Source of the DNA: Coprinopsis marcescibilis
Taxonomy: Eukaryota; Basidiomycota; Agaricomycetes; Agaricales; Psathyrellaceae
Assembly: GCA_004369085.1 (NCBI GenBank)
Contig: ML210202.1
Location: forward strand, 2,258 to 66,257
Reading direction: 5' to 3'
DNA: 64,000 nucleotides
The translations under genes and the position numbers were made by a program. Positions 23,280-35,228 of this stretch are shown here, in pieces. A model generated the notes under the pieces. The model ran no database searches. It had not been told where the DNA came from and saw only the letters and a list, made by a program, of their open reading frames with translations. Position 1 is the first letter of the stretch; the number at the start of each line of letters is the position of its first letter.

Positions 23280-23830
23280 ATGGTCAAATAGGTTAAGGAG
23301 AGGAAGAGAATGCCACGAGTAAGCGGCAGGTGTTCGCTCATCCTATACAATGGAGAAGGAGATACTCATTGCAGCAGCACAGGTCACAGTGCCCACTGCG
23401 GGGCTGTGCACACATGCTTTATCCTTATTTGAGCGGGCGTCTATGGGGCGGACGGTGCGATCGTCCAGATAAAGTCAGATTAATGCGTGACCATCCTATT
23501 CTGCAGCTTCTGGTGTTAACGAACACCGCACGCATGGTAGGGGGGCTAAATACGCGTGGATGCTGTATTAGGCCAAAATACATCCAGAACCCTGGCCTGA
23601 TAAGGTGCCGCTTCGATTCAACGTGTGCGAAACACATATAGAAAAGCCTTAAATTGATAATTGTGACAGGTTTGGAGCCGGAGATAAGGAACGAGGTCGA
23701 AGACAATATAAATTCATGATACTGATATAGAATAAGCGCTGGGTTCCAGCAGATCGGTAGTGATCTTACCGGTGTACACGGAAATCCAATGCTCTCTGAT
23801 GTTCTACGATCTCTGAGCCTCGCAGGGAGC
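23280..23830 (-). repeat. Orphan copy of the CHAT gene upstream region
   Basis: This stretch aligns by eye with 30,300-30,900, the region upstream of the CHAT/TPR gene. Shared blocks include ATGGTCAA at the start-codon position, then CACTGC...GGGCTGTG, GGCGTCTATG, GTGCGATCGTCC, ATTAATGCGTGACC and the run to GTGAGCC/GTGCGAA. The gene body itself is absent here, so the copy keeps only the promoter and start region. Confidence 0.65.
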
Positions 23831-23839
23831 AGCCTTGAT

Positions 23840-25070
23840 TAGCAGTCAGAAGAATCGTTTTTCCCCTCCTTGCCATTTCGCAAGCTCCTCATCATACTTA
23901 CCGAAGATCACACAGGTCGATCAAACTCCGCCCATCTTCCCACACAGACAAACACCGAACCTGCACTTGATGCCTTCCCCGATCCTTGTTCAGCGCTCAG
24001 GACGCATGCCCCCCAGCTGACTTTCGCAAGATATTTTCGATGCTACTCTTCCGAAGCTGCACCTCGACCTCGTCACATTCAAAATCTTTCCGCCAGGGCA
24101 AGGAAATGTTTGCACGTGCAGGCTGGCATGAGAACCGACGACTATGATGCCCTGGTGGGCGTTTCCTCTTCCAAATTTTGGCTGAATGCGATACTGACAC
24201 AGATGCTGGGTTCTATCCAAAGGTTTTACAAAGCCTTCGAGGAGAGTCCTGGGTGTGCGAATGATGTTGTTTCGTGGTAGGCTGAGTGGTCGCTGATGAT
24301 GAGCGTCGTCGGATCCAGATCACATCGTCCTTGCAATTTGGCTAGAGCAGGACGCTCATGGCTCAGCGTAAGCTGTTGGGGAGGGGGAGCTTGGAGGACA
24401 AATGTGTTGCTGCTCAAGGCGAGGGTACCAGTCATTCGCGTAAGTCCCATCTTTCCTGGATCTCGTTATCGCAACTGACGACCGTGCTGCTCCTGTCTTT
24501 ACTCGACCTACAGGTCCCCTTTCAGCTCGGATAGATCCTCGATTTCTCCGACCCCACATCGACGTTGGCGGCTCAGAGGAACCCTGCGCGTCCACAAGGC
24601 ACCGGCTATCGACGTTGAGACTCAAACGGTCACATCTCTCGATCCCTCCGATCGCTGCGCTTCGGGGCAAGATACTCTGTGCTCGATGTTCGCTGTTCAA
24701 AGTAAGTTCTCGACAGCGTTAGACTGGACATATACTTACCAAGCTGCTCTGCTAGCATTCGAACCACCTCGGCAACCCGCCGCTACCCAAGATCTACTTG
24801 AGCATTCCGTCCGCAACGAGGTCGGTTCCTCTGCCCACCGACCTCCGCCACATCAGGTCCAGAAAGGACTCGCGACCTTCCACTTACCGTCAGGCCCGCG
24901 TGTTTGTTATCGACAGCAACCACGCATTCGTCAACGCCGCTTTGAAACTCAAGCTTCCGCTGCCACTTCCACTTCCATACTTCAGCAATGTCGCTTCGAT
25001 GCATATTCTGGTTCAAAACATCGCTACATTTCTCGATGCTATCGAACCTCTCTAACCTCTTGCTTTCTGT
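23840..25070 (+). pseudogene. Decayed duplicated unit (copy C): MYND 5' fragment plus Ser-rich module
   Basis: At 24,010-24,110 the MYND-gene fragment reappears (CAGCTGACTTTCGCAAGATA). At 24,400-25,060 the Ser-rich module follows: an intron-like start (GAGGGTACCAGTCATTCGCG then TAAGTCCC), the FAVQS segment near 24,690, the Pro-rich HSVRN block near 24,805, and the LKLPLPLP segment near 24,955. Frames shift repeatedly and several hundred bases seen in the longest copy are missing. It lies between the orphan CHAT promoter and the CHAT gene itself. Confidence 0.65.
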
Positions 25071-25440
25071 ATGTCGTAGCACTCTTGGATGATCGAAATC
25101 TAAGCTGCGCACTTGCTATTAAAGACACCATTCCAACATCATCTATGCTCCACACCACCGCTTCGCTGGTCGAACTCGGTCACAAATTCACTTTCTATGC
25201 TCATCTTTGCCTATGTTCCCTATAATCGCGTCCACAATCCCTGTACGGCAACTCCAATCTATGTTTCATCTACACTTTTAGTTCACATTTTACTAACTTG
25301 CTTGATGGATGTGTCGAGTTTGCGGTCATTGGACCAAATTTTCCCTTATACAGTAGCTTTACAAATGACATTTATTCATGATGAATCGGCTGATATTCTT
25401 GCAATAGGAGAAAATACATATGGAGTGCATATACAATGAG
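25071..25440. repeat. AT-rich tail of the duplicated unit (copy 2)
   Basis: AGACACCATTCCAACATCAT near 25,118 and TTGCGGTCATTGGACCAAAT near 25,320 match 32,605-32,625 and 32,770-32,790 with few changes. Not coding. Confidence 0.6.
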
Positions 25441-25453
25441 TCGTAAATACTGC

Positions 25454-28400
25454 CTAAACGCCAAAGTGAACATAGGGGACCCAATTCCAGAACTTTGCCC
25501 CTCTGTCTCGAATCTTCTGAACAGCGAGATGGAGAGCATATGCAGCTTCTGTGACGTCAGGAGGACGCTCAGTGCCATGGCGGAACATATGCTCATAAAA
25601 CGTGTCCGCAACGACTGGTGCATCATTGTCGCTGATGGACCTGGTTAGTGGGCGGCGGTTAGAGCAATCTCTGTTGAGGAACGTGGTTGAAGGACGTACC
25701 ACATCGTACCAACCAAACCTCGAAACCCGGCAAACAGCATCGTCGCAGCCAATGTGAGCGCTTCATCCGGCCTTTCTTCGTCGCTCTTTGCGGTCTGACA
25801 AGCGCTCAGATAAGCAAAAGACCCGTTCGAGGCCTGGCATTTCTGAATGATCTTCTCCATCGTGAGATGCCCCCCGCTTAACACTAAAGCGCTGGCAAGT
25901 GGATTTGTTGGATGCTGAATGCCGTGGCATCCAAAATGGGCGAAGGCGCATCCTTGGAGGCTGGAGAGAACATCTTCCAACTTGATTGGATCTGTTCGCT
26001 TTCCAACATGTTCGATAAGATTGTCACGGGCTGGAATGCGTGTTTGAATTGTCTCGAGTTCGACCTTTGTCATCGGGAGTGCGCTGTACCCGCTTCCACT
26101 CGTGGGCTCAATCACAGCCACCATCTTGAAGTCAGAGGTCAGTGCGGGAGGAGGTGAGATGAGGTCCTGAGGAGTGTAGATGTAGGACGAGATGGCGTAT
26201 TGGAACAGAGCGTCTTCGGGACCATCAGTCTTTGAGTATGTGCCGGCTGCATGGACGGGGAGGAACGAGAATACTCCTGTGGCACACCACCAAAGCCTAC
26301 AGGGTGCTTCAGTCTAAGTATTTATATGTATCTTAGTCCCACATTTAAATGACGATGGGAAAGAATGACGTACCTTTGAGAGACCAAGACAGTCAACCAC
26401 CGGTTTAACAACCAGGGTCCATAGACTTTCAAGGAGAAATCTAAAATCATCGTCAAGGGTCTCCGTTCCTGGGCGGCGCTTAATTCTGCCTTTAAGACGA
26501 GTATCAGAACAGGAGCTACGTATCAAGTGCTCTGTAATGTCTTCAACAATTTCGGACCGAATGAACTTCTGTTGTGCCAGTTGCTGAGACGCACTGCTGA
26601 GGGTGTGTAGAATTGCGAGCTCCACACCCAGAGAAACATGCTGCAGCTGCCCACCTGGATGCACGATGACGGCGTCGCAGCTGTATTTACTGGCGTTCAA
26701 GAACACTACAGGGCCATTTCTGGCTGCAACGCTGAGAGAATCGAAAGAAGGGGGAAGGAGAAAGTCTTGAAACCCGTCGATTTCCCGAGCCTTGGCAAGA
26801 AGCCGTTCCCGTCGTTGCGAAAGCGAGTAAAGGGTCTCTGATTGGTTGGGTTGTGTGTGCAGGTGTGAGATGGGGTCCAATGTGCTCGTCTGATTGGTAG
26901 CGTGCTCGAGGCGTTGGGAGACGAACCGAAGGTCCTGAGCAAGTGATGGGTTGACTGATTCGAGACGGTCCAGGGGGGACCGGAGTTGAAGTGCTTGTGA
27001 CCAGAAAACTGAACGGGAAGTGGAAAGAAAAATAACTGCCGTCTGTAATGAATTGAATGAGATGGCGCACTGAGCGGCATCGCTGGAGATATCCTTGGTG
27101 TGAACCAGAACACGTTGTCGCTGTGACAGTGTGAGGTTGAGAGAAGAAAGCAGGGGAAGCAAAGTGATGATGTAGGAATATGCATCGAGTGCTGATGCAC
27201 AATGGTTTTGTCGACTAAGGGAGGCCCAACGCTTGGCAGAACGCAGCCGTTCCAGGAGTGATGCGGTGCTATATTCAGCAGCTGCTTTGAATAAATCGAG
27301 TGCGCTATCCAAGTCCTTCCCATCATGAGAGCGGTGATAGGCAATGTATTTAGCTTGTGCTAGGTTGAAGAGTGATTTTGAACGCTGAGGATGGGGAGAA
27401 AGCTTCAACCTGAGCGCTTCCGTGTGAAGATTAATGCACAGCTCGAGATCGTAGAAGCTGCCCTTCTGTGTGAATCGGGTTTCCAGTGCATTGGCAAGAT
27501 TGGTGAGTGATCCGGAACGATTGGGATGTGGAGAGGGCCTCAACCCGAGCGCTTCGGTGTGAAGAACGATAGACTGCTCAAGATCTTCAAAGCTGCCCTT
27601 CCGCCCGAATCGGGTGAACAGCGCACAAGCAAGGTTGTTGAGTGAGGCAGAACGATTTGGATGCGGGGAAGGCCAAAACCCGAGCACTTCTGTCTGAAGA
27701 ATGATACACTGGTCAAGATCGTCGAAGCTGCCCTTGTGCTCGAATCGGGTGAACAGCGCACTAGCAAGATTGTTGAGTGAGCTGGAACGATCGGGATGTA
27801 GAGAAGGCCTCAACCCAAGCGCTTCCATGTGAAGAATGATGCACTGTTCCAGATCGTCGAAGCTGCCCTTCTGCTGGAATCGGGTGAGAAGCGTATTGGC
27901 AAGATTGTTGAGTGAGGCAGAACGACCGGGGTGTGGGGAAGGCCTCAACCCGAGCGCTTCCGTGTGAAGGATGATGCACAGCTCGAGATCGTCGAAGCTG
28001 CCCTTCTGGTCGAATCGGATGAGCAGGCTATAGGCAAGATTATTCAGTGAGTCGGAACGATCTGGGTGCGGGGAAGGCCTCAACCCGAGGGCCTCCGTGT
28101 AAAGAATAATGCACTGCTCAAGATCTTCGAATCTGCCCTTGTGCTTGAATCGGGTGAGCAGCGCACCAGCAAGATTGCTGAGTAAGGCAGAATGATCGGG
28201 GTGTGGAGAAGGCCTCAACCCGAGCGCTTCCGTGTGATGAATGATACACTGCTCAAGATCGTCGAAGCTGCCCTTCTGCTGGAATCGGGTGAGCAGCGCA
28301 ATGGCAAGATTGGTGAGTGAGGCAGAACGACCGGGGTGTGGAGAAGGCCTCAACCCGAGCGCTTCCGTGTGAATAATGATGCACTCCTCGAGATCGTCGA

Positions 28401-30308
28401 AGCTGCCCTTCTGGTCGAATCGGATGAGCAGGCTATGGGCAAGATTATTCAGTGAGTCGGAGCGATCTGGGTGCGGGGAAGGCCTCAACCCGAGCGCTTC
28501 CGTGTAAAGAATGATGGACTGCTCAAGATCTTCAAAGCTGCCCTTCTGGTCGAATCGGGTGAGCAGCGCACCGGCAAGATTGCTGAGTGAGGCAGAACGA
28601 TCGGGGTGTGGAGAAGGCCTCAACCCGAGCGCTTCCGTGTGAAGAATGATACACTGGTCGAGATCGTCGAAGCTGCCCTTCTGCTGGAATCGGGTGAGCA
28701 GCGCATTGGCAAGATTGTTAAGTGAGCCGGAACGATCGGGGTGTGGAGAAGGCCTCAACCTGAGTGCCTCCGTGTGAAGAATGGTACACTGGTCAAGATC
28801 GTCAGAGCTGCCCTTGGTCTCGAATCGGGTTCTCAGCGCACTGGCAAGATTGCTGAGTGAGGCAGAACGACCGGGGTGTGGCGAAGGCCTCAACCCGAGC
28901 GCTTCCGTGTGAAGAATGATGCACTCCCCGAGATCGTCGAAGCTGCCCTTCTGCTGGAATCGGGTGAGCAGTGCATTGGCAAGATTGCTGAGTGAGGCAG
29001 AACGATTGGGGTGCGGAGAAGGCCTTAACCCGAGAGCTTCCGTGTAAAGAATGATGCACTGCTTGAGATCTCCGAAACTCCCCTTGTTCTCGAATCGGTT
29101 GAACAGCGCATTGGCAAGATTGTTGAGTGAGCTGGAACGATCGGGGTGTGGGGAAGGCCTCAACCCCAGTGCTTCCGTGTGATGAATGATAGACTGCTCA
29201 AGATCTTCGAAGCTGCCCTTCTGCTCGAATCGGATGAGCAGGCCATTGGCAAGAATGTTGAGTGAGTCGGAACGTTTGGGATGGTGTTTTCTTCGGCTAG
29301 AGAGGGAGCTGGTCAGAAACGGCAGTGCCTCCTCGAATTTACCTCCTCCCAGCAGTTCTGTCCCCAGATTATATTGTTCGCTGCCCTGCCTATCCTCTTC
29401 CCTCGCCAGATCCTGCCACTCTTTCCCCTCGATTAAAACCTCATTCATACCCTGCTCCACGCATTTCGTCCACCCAATATTCTCCAGGGAGACCGCACGG
29501 ATGTACGCCCAAGGATCATTGGCTCCATGGGGTGCGTCTGCATCCCGCAACATCCTATATCCTTGCTCCAAGCTCTGTGTTGAGCCTCCTTGCATGTAAT
29601 CAATAACCAGTGCCCTCCCGAGCACGATTTGAAGGCGGTGACGAAGGTTTCCATGACATGCTCCCGATTCGAGAACCTCGGATGCAACACAGATTGCAGT
29701 GCCCAAGACAGTTCCGTCGATACCACTCCTAGTGTTCTCAATTAGTCTCAGCGCGAGCTGGACGACGTCCGGAGTATCAGTTGAGCTTTGTGATAGACGC
29801 TGGAGGGCCTGGATCTACTCGTCAGTATGTTCGTGGAGCCCAAAGTTAGGCTACAGACCTTAAGGGACCCCTCTTCCGAGTGATCAATCAAAAGCTTCCT
29901 GAACATCGTATAGTCATCATCCCATCCATAGCATGCAAGCCTCGTCAAGAGCGCCTTCATGAGTGCGCCTCTGACCGAGGCTCGAATGTTTATGTCCGTT
30001 TCCTCCTCCATCGCTTCGTTGAGAAGGGAAACAGCGGTCTCAAAGGTATGCCAGTCCATTTCACGAACTACGCCGTCCAGAATCCCGGAAACAAGCTCCA
30101 CGGTGCCGACTATCTCGTCTGGATCGTCTACTTCTTCACAGAATGTCAGCGATGATCCACAGTGATGATCAAGCCCATAATATCCCACCTTTGTCGCAGT
30201 TAGAATGGCCCGCCTGGTGTGGAAACACCTCAGTCCTTGCTGTAGTTTGGAGGTGGCAGTGAAACGTACGTTAATTCTCTCCACATGAGGCTCAGGTTCG
30301 CCATCCAT
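25454..30308 (-). CDS. TPR-repeat protein with C-terminal CHAT (caspase-like) domain
   Basis: The start is the ATG at 30308. An early exon (to about 29,861) encodes an N-terminal helical region; the AG before GCCCTCCAGCG at about 29,814 opens the main exon, whose frame runs to about 26,315. A further exon starts near 26,298 with LWWCATGVFSFLP and the last starts near 25,645. The main exon carries 14 tandem 42-residue TPR-like repeats. The CHAT domain follows with the catalytic pair His in FAHFGCHGI and Cys in YLSACQTA, and ends FWNWVPYVHFGV. CHAT domains are cysteine peptidases of the caspase clan; fungal members are thought to act in signalling or cell death. Both residues are present, so activity is plausible; the target is unknown. 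It lies inside the duplicated block and its own upstream region is copied at 23.3-23.8 kb. Confidence 0.9.
27350..29260 (-). repeat. 14 tandem 126-bp repeats encoding TPR-like units
   Basis: Each unit encodes 42 residues on the pattern GSFDDLEQCIILHTEALGLR, then PSPHPDRSASLNNLA and a variable LLTRFxxK end. I count 14 units beginning with Gly-(Ser/Arg)-x-x-Asp-Leu. DNA identity between units is high enough that unequal exchange or slippage could change the copy number. Confidence 0.9.
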
Positions 30309-30955
30309 GGTCAATATGAATGCGATGGGTTAAGGAAAGCAAGAGAACGTGTCAGTATGAAGGGTCAAGTACCCGCTAATCCTATATAGTGGATGGTGAG
30401 ACGCTCATGGCGACAGCAGTACACACCGCTGGGTACAGTGGCGTGTCTGCAATGCTGCTGGGAACATGCTACATTGTCTTAATTTGAATGGGTGTCTATG
30501 CGGATGGCAGTGCGATCGTCCTGATAAGGTCGTATTAATGCGCCACCGTCCAAGATCACAGGTTGTGGTGTTGACTGACCACGCACGGTAGGGCGTGTTC
30601 AAGCGTGGCTTCTATATTTTGAATTGCCTCCACCCTGACTTGAGAAACGCGGCTAGACCCTCACCCATGCCTGATGAGGCGTAGATTTGATTTAACTTGT
30701 GAGCCACCGAAGTATAAGGACCGTGCAACAGTGCTGTAATATGTTTGAATATGTAGTCTGGAGTTGGAAACCTAGGAAGGTCCGAGCTAATAGAGCTGCG
30801 CGATGGCGCTGTGAAATAAGCGCCAGGCTCCCAGATTGGTAGCGACAACATCTAACCGGTGCACACGGAGATCCAATGTTCTCCTCTCTGAGCCTCGCGG
30901 GGAGCAACCTTGTCTATCGGGATCCAGAAGTCCATTCCCCCCCTTTCTCAAGCTC
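30309..30955 (-). promoter_or_regulatory. Upstream region of the CHAT gene (duplicated)
   Basis: Intergenic, no frame of note. It carries the same blocks as 23,280-23,830, which shows that the duplication included the CHAT promoter. Confidence 0.5.
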
Positions 30956-32485
30956 GACATACCGAAGATGTCCGAGAGGCAAAAACAAGCTCCGCCCACA
31001 TTCTCACGTCAACAAACAGTGCACTGAACCTGTGAAAACGCGATTTCACGCCTTTCCTCAATCTTTTCTCAAGGTCAACGCATGTCTCTCAGCTGACTTT
31101 TCGCAAGATATTTTCAATGCTATGCTCGCGGATCTGCACCATGACCGTTAAACTCTGAGAAATCAATCCGCCACGGGCCTCAAATAGTCCACAACAACAA
31201 TTCATTCGGGCGAGTTGCCAGTGGCACCTGGAACGATTATGATGCCTACTGGTGAGCCATATCTCTTCAATGTTTTCGCTGGATGCGATCCTGACACAGA
31301 TACCTTGCCCAAAGGTTTGACAAGGCCTTCACGGAAAGTCTTGTGTTTTGTGGTGGTAGTGAACACCGATGATGAGGGTCGGTGTCGGATTACTTCGTCC
31401 TTCAAGTGATGACAGGATGATCGAGGATTTTCAGAGAGGGATCTTGTAGGACAACTTCTTGCTTGCTGACTGCGAGGATACCAGCCATTTGTGTAAGTCT
31501 CGCCTTTCCTGGATCGTTGTAGCGACTGACCAGTTGCATAGTCCGTGCTGTTCCTCTTTACTCGACCCCCTCCCGCCTCCCTTTTCGTCCTCGGATAGGT
31601 CCTCGATTTATGTTGGCTCCTCGTCTGGCATTGACCTCAACGACTTCAACATCATGATCATTCTACATCGACTCTGGCGACTGAGAGGAATTGTGCATGT
31701 ACACAAGACACGTCATCGAAGCCCATACTCCAAAGGGTACATCTCGCGATCCTCCTTCTACAAGGAAAAGTCCGGCACGTCGTCTTTCAAGGCTGACCAT
31801 TTGGATCTCTGCACCTCGGCTACCAGGAATCTTGTGTCGAATCTAGCCCAACAGCTATCTACGTAGTTCACGAGGATAGCCAGTCGTTCGTCCAGTGGGA
31901 TATCAGCATGTGGTATGGTGAAAGGGGAATTGCGGCGTTCAGGAGTACTACACCAGGCTACCACCGCTGTCATGGAAAGCCAAAGGGGTACGCCGCATCG
32001 ATGTTCGCCGTTCAAAGTGAGTCGTTGACAGCGGTAGACATGCATACTTACCCAGTTGTCTTGCTAGCGTTCGACCCATATCGTATTTCGTCCGCAACTA
32101 CATTCCTCTGCCCGCCGAACTTCGCCGCATCAGATCAGGAAGGACTCGGGACCTTCGCCTTACCCACAAGCTCGTGACTGCCAACAGCTGCCCGTTCCTC
32201 AACTTTGCTCTGAAACTCAAGCTTCCGCCGCTGCCACTCCCGCACTTCAACAACGTCGATGTGATGCCAACACTCCGAGCCTCAACGTCGCTCCATCTCT
32301 CGACACCATCAAACCCCTCTCACCTCTCACTTTCAATCTGCCCAGTCCCGCGAAGAGCCTGAAGAAGGACAGGAAGGACAAGGAGAACAAACCTAGCACA
32401 GGCCCTGTCGTCGCATCGCTCTGGGAAAGCCGAAGTCCAGTACTGGCTCCAAACCATCTACCAAGAAGTAGAACGCTGTTACCCA
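30956..32485 (+). pseudogene. Decayed duplicated unit (copy D): MYND 5' fragment plus Ser-rich module
   Basis: At 31,080-31,150 there is the MYND-gene fragment (CTCAGCTGACTTTTCGCAAG). At 31,470-32,480 the Ser-rich module recurs with a GAGGATACCAGCCATTTGTG junction, SSIYVGSSSGIDLNDFNIM, a FAVQSESLTAVD segment and the LKLKLPPLPLPHFNN block. Reading frames are broken throughout. Copy C shares extra linker sequence with this copy (GCGATCCTGACACAGATACC), so C and D are closest to each other. Confidence 0.65.
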
Positions 32486-33952
32486 ACGATTAGAAATGAT
32501 TGAGGTCCCGATCTCTTTTCATAATATTCTAACGAGCTGTGTAGACCAAGCGACTCTCCAAATCGACTGTCGTACGCTTGGCTCGCAAGCTCGCTGTATG
32601 CGATTGAAGACACCATGCCAACAACCTATATCCTCCACGCCATTGATTCACTGGTCGACCTCGCTGATTTCCTTGACCTATATTTCCCGTTATCCCAATC
32701 ACGATTCTTGCACGAGGCTAATCCACGTTTCAACTCCGCGTTTACGCTTGATGCCTGTGACGACTTTGCGGTCATTTGAACGAATTTCCATTTACGACTT
32801 TATGAATGATTTTTATTTTATTTACGACGAATCTGCTGTTCTTCTCGTCGTTACCTAGCTTCGTAACTTGTGTCCAGTTCCCTTATGCGCTCCGTTCATC
32901 TATCGCTATAGAATTGTTCTCGATTTTGCTATTTAAGTTGCTGCGCGGTACCATCACACTTCGGTATTTGTCGCAACTCGCAACTGTATACCTTCAATTA
33001 GACTTCATTTCCTATGTATTTCCCTTCAGCTTGGGCCCTCTCTTGTAAATTATGGTTATTAACGGGTACATTGGTGGCTCAATTGATCAATTTGCTCGCT
33101 GATCATCGTCGCAATATGAGATGAGATGCGATTGGGGCTCCGAATCCGTAGCACAGCATGATATACACTAGCGCTGTTATCGCTAGTTAGGTCAGGCTTA
33201 GACGTGGGATAGAGCCATGCTACCGTTACAGTGAGATCAATTCTCAGTTCCGAGCGCACTACTGTAGCCTTCAAATATATATCAATTTGGTTAACACCCT
33301 GCCTTGGACTGAAATGACATTATTCCGCTAACCATTCAACTCCCGAGTACTCCGAATTCAGCGCAACCAGAACAAATCCACCGAACGAATGATACATATA
33401 ACATGGCACAATGATCCGTGAATCAAGCCAATCCCGGACCATCAGCACAGTTGCCTCAGATGCATAGCAATGCTGGCAGTTTGCATCGCCCAGTGTTCCA
33501 CATGCTGCAGCCAATGTCAAGTAATCAGAGCTAAATCAGAGCATAGCCCCAGCCTAAGTCTTTCCCCGATAAAAGTGGGTATGCGTAGATCTTGAATGGC
33601 CTACAGATAGTTACCGAACGAGCAACCATTAATGACAAAAGCGGTGTGGGCGTCCATCGTAAAGATCACTGTTACGGTAGTTAACTAGTACAAGGGCGGC
33701 TGGCGGAGCTATTAGCATATATGTATAAGACTGGAGAATGAAGATTGAATGCCTCGTTACTACGTCCACCACTGTTTCTCATTCGTTCTTTCTTCTTTTT
33801 TCTTCGATTTTCCTGGTGCGCTTTTGGACTTGAAACTCTCTTCATTCTTTATCTTCACTATTGCCTGGTGCATCTGCGGCTCGCGCATATCGCTCAGCCT
33901 TCTAAAACCAGCAACTTCCAACCATCATCACCTTATTTGCCGTACTAAATCA
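32486..33952. other. Duplicated tail (to about 33,050), then intergenic DNA
   Basis: 32,490-33,050 is the third copy of the AT-rich tail. From 33,050 to 33,950 I see no gene. The plus-strand frame starting at 33,749 is open into the next gene but reads like pyrimidine-rich 5' UTR. Confidence 0.5.
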
Positions 33953-34850
33953 ATGGCCCTCGTAAACGGAACATATACTATCAATTCCCCAATCGGGGAT
34001 GGCGCTTTCTTCCTATTGTTCCGCGATAGCGAAGTTGGTACCCCTGTTCGTGGCCGACCATACACTGGGGGGGCTGCACACCACGTACGAACTCTCGCTT
34101 TTGAGCAGTCCAGATGCTAACTTCGTATGTATCATACCTGGCACCTGCAGTGGGAAATCACAACAACGAACACCCCACGTCTCTACACTGTTAGGAACGC
34201 ACTTTCTAAACACTACATCGCTTACCCTGGCGAAGATTTTATTCTCAATTCGTCAAATTTTACTCAGAACTGGTACATTCTACCAGGAGAGAGCGGTGAC
34301 TATTTGTGAGTAATAATCTCACACCCCGGAATTCCAAAGCTCACCACAACCCTGATACCCCAAGATTCTCGCCTGACACACAGGTAGTCACCACCCCCAA
34401 CCGCACACTTGTATGGAACATCGCGGGTGGTGCTCCAGTTTCATATGCTCATGTATGTCGACATTCTCCCCCTGTGTTTCTGCCTCGCCTCCTCCACGTT
34501 GCTTTCATACTTAATAACCCACTTCCATCCGTGTTAAGATCATTCTCTATCCAACATTCGATGGTGCACCCAACGAAGTTTGGGATATTCGTCCAGTCCA
34601 GCTCGACGGCGACGGACAGCCCATTCTCTCATCCACCGGAGAAGTGGGTTCACCTTCTCCGCCCCCTCAACAAGCTCAAAGCCAAACTCTAAGCCGCACA
34701 GTTTCGCCATCAGTGACCCCCAATAGCGGTAACGGTGGAAGTGCACCCCGACTCGAGTCAAGTTCCATACATATTAAAGGGGGGTTTGTAGTGAAGACTG
34801 CTGGGCTGTTGATGCTCGGAATGCTCATTTCCCAGTTGGGACTGGTCTGA
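33953..34850 (+). CDS. Beta-trefoil-like protein with hydrophobic C-terminal tail
   Basis: Four exons close in phase: ATG 33953 to about 34084, then from TGGGAAATC (about 34150) to 34306, from 34366 to about 34452, and the last exon from about 34549 to TGA 34848-34850. The start NGTYTINSPIGDG and recurrent Trp motifs (WEITTT, NWYILP, LVWNIAGG, EVWDIRPVQL) are the layout of small fungal beta-trefoil proteins such as ricin-B-like lectins and mycocypin/cospin-type protease inhibitors. After a Ser/Pro/Gln linker the protein ends in about 18 hydrophobic residues (GLLMLGMLISQLGLV), suggesting a tail anchor or GPI signal, though no N-terminal signal peptide is seen. The ligand is unknown. Confidence 0.7.
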
Positions 34851-35228
34851 TGGGGCTCGTGGATTATTTAGGGTTTTTTGAGGTAGTCGACTACAGACAT
34901 TGTTTGAAGTAACTGCTGAGGTACTAGTACTAATTTAATATAGCTAGAGGCAATAATTCTCGATTTACATTCACAGTGTAATACGTTGACGAGCGCCTTG
35001 TAAGTTGAAATTTGTGCTACTTGAGCCCAACCTGAGGCTCTTGGTGATGCTTAAGCGAGCTCAAGGTTTTTGACAAGAATGCAATTTACCGTAAGAATCC
35101 GTGACAGAAGGTGTGGGAACTTGGTGCGGTCCGGGTACATCAATTATGCTGAATCTTGTTCTTGTCTTGTTCCTTGACACGTTCGAGTTTGGTCCGTGAC
35201 CTTCTGATCTTCCTCCCTCCATTTTCCT
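34851..35228. other. Intergenic, nothing recognised
   Basis: About 380 bp between two plus-strand genes with no gene or repeat seen. Confidence 0.6.

Noticed and set aside
26687..27344. Overlapping minus frames across the CHAT gene coding region
   Set aside because: They are shadow frames of the TPR/CHAT coding exon.
33749..33952. Upstream extension of the trefoil protein (open frame with hydrophobic stretches)
   Set aside because: The composition is that of a T-rich leader, and the ATG at 33953 starts the conserved-looking domain.
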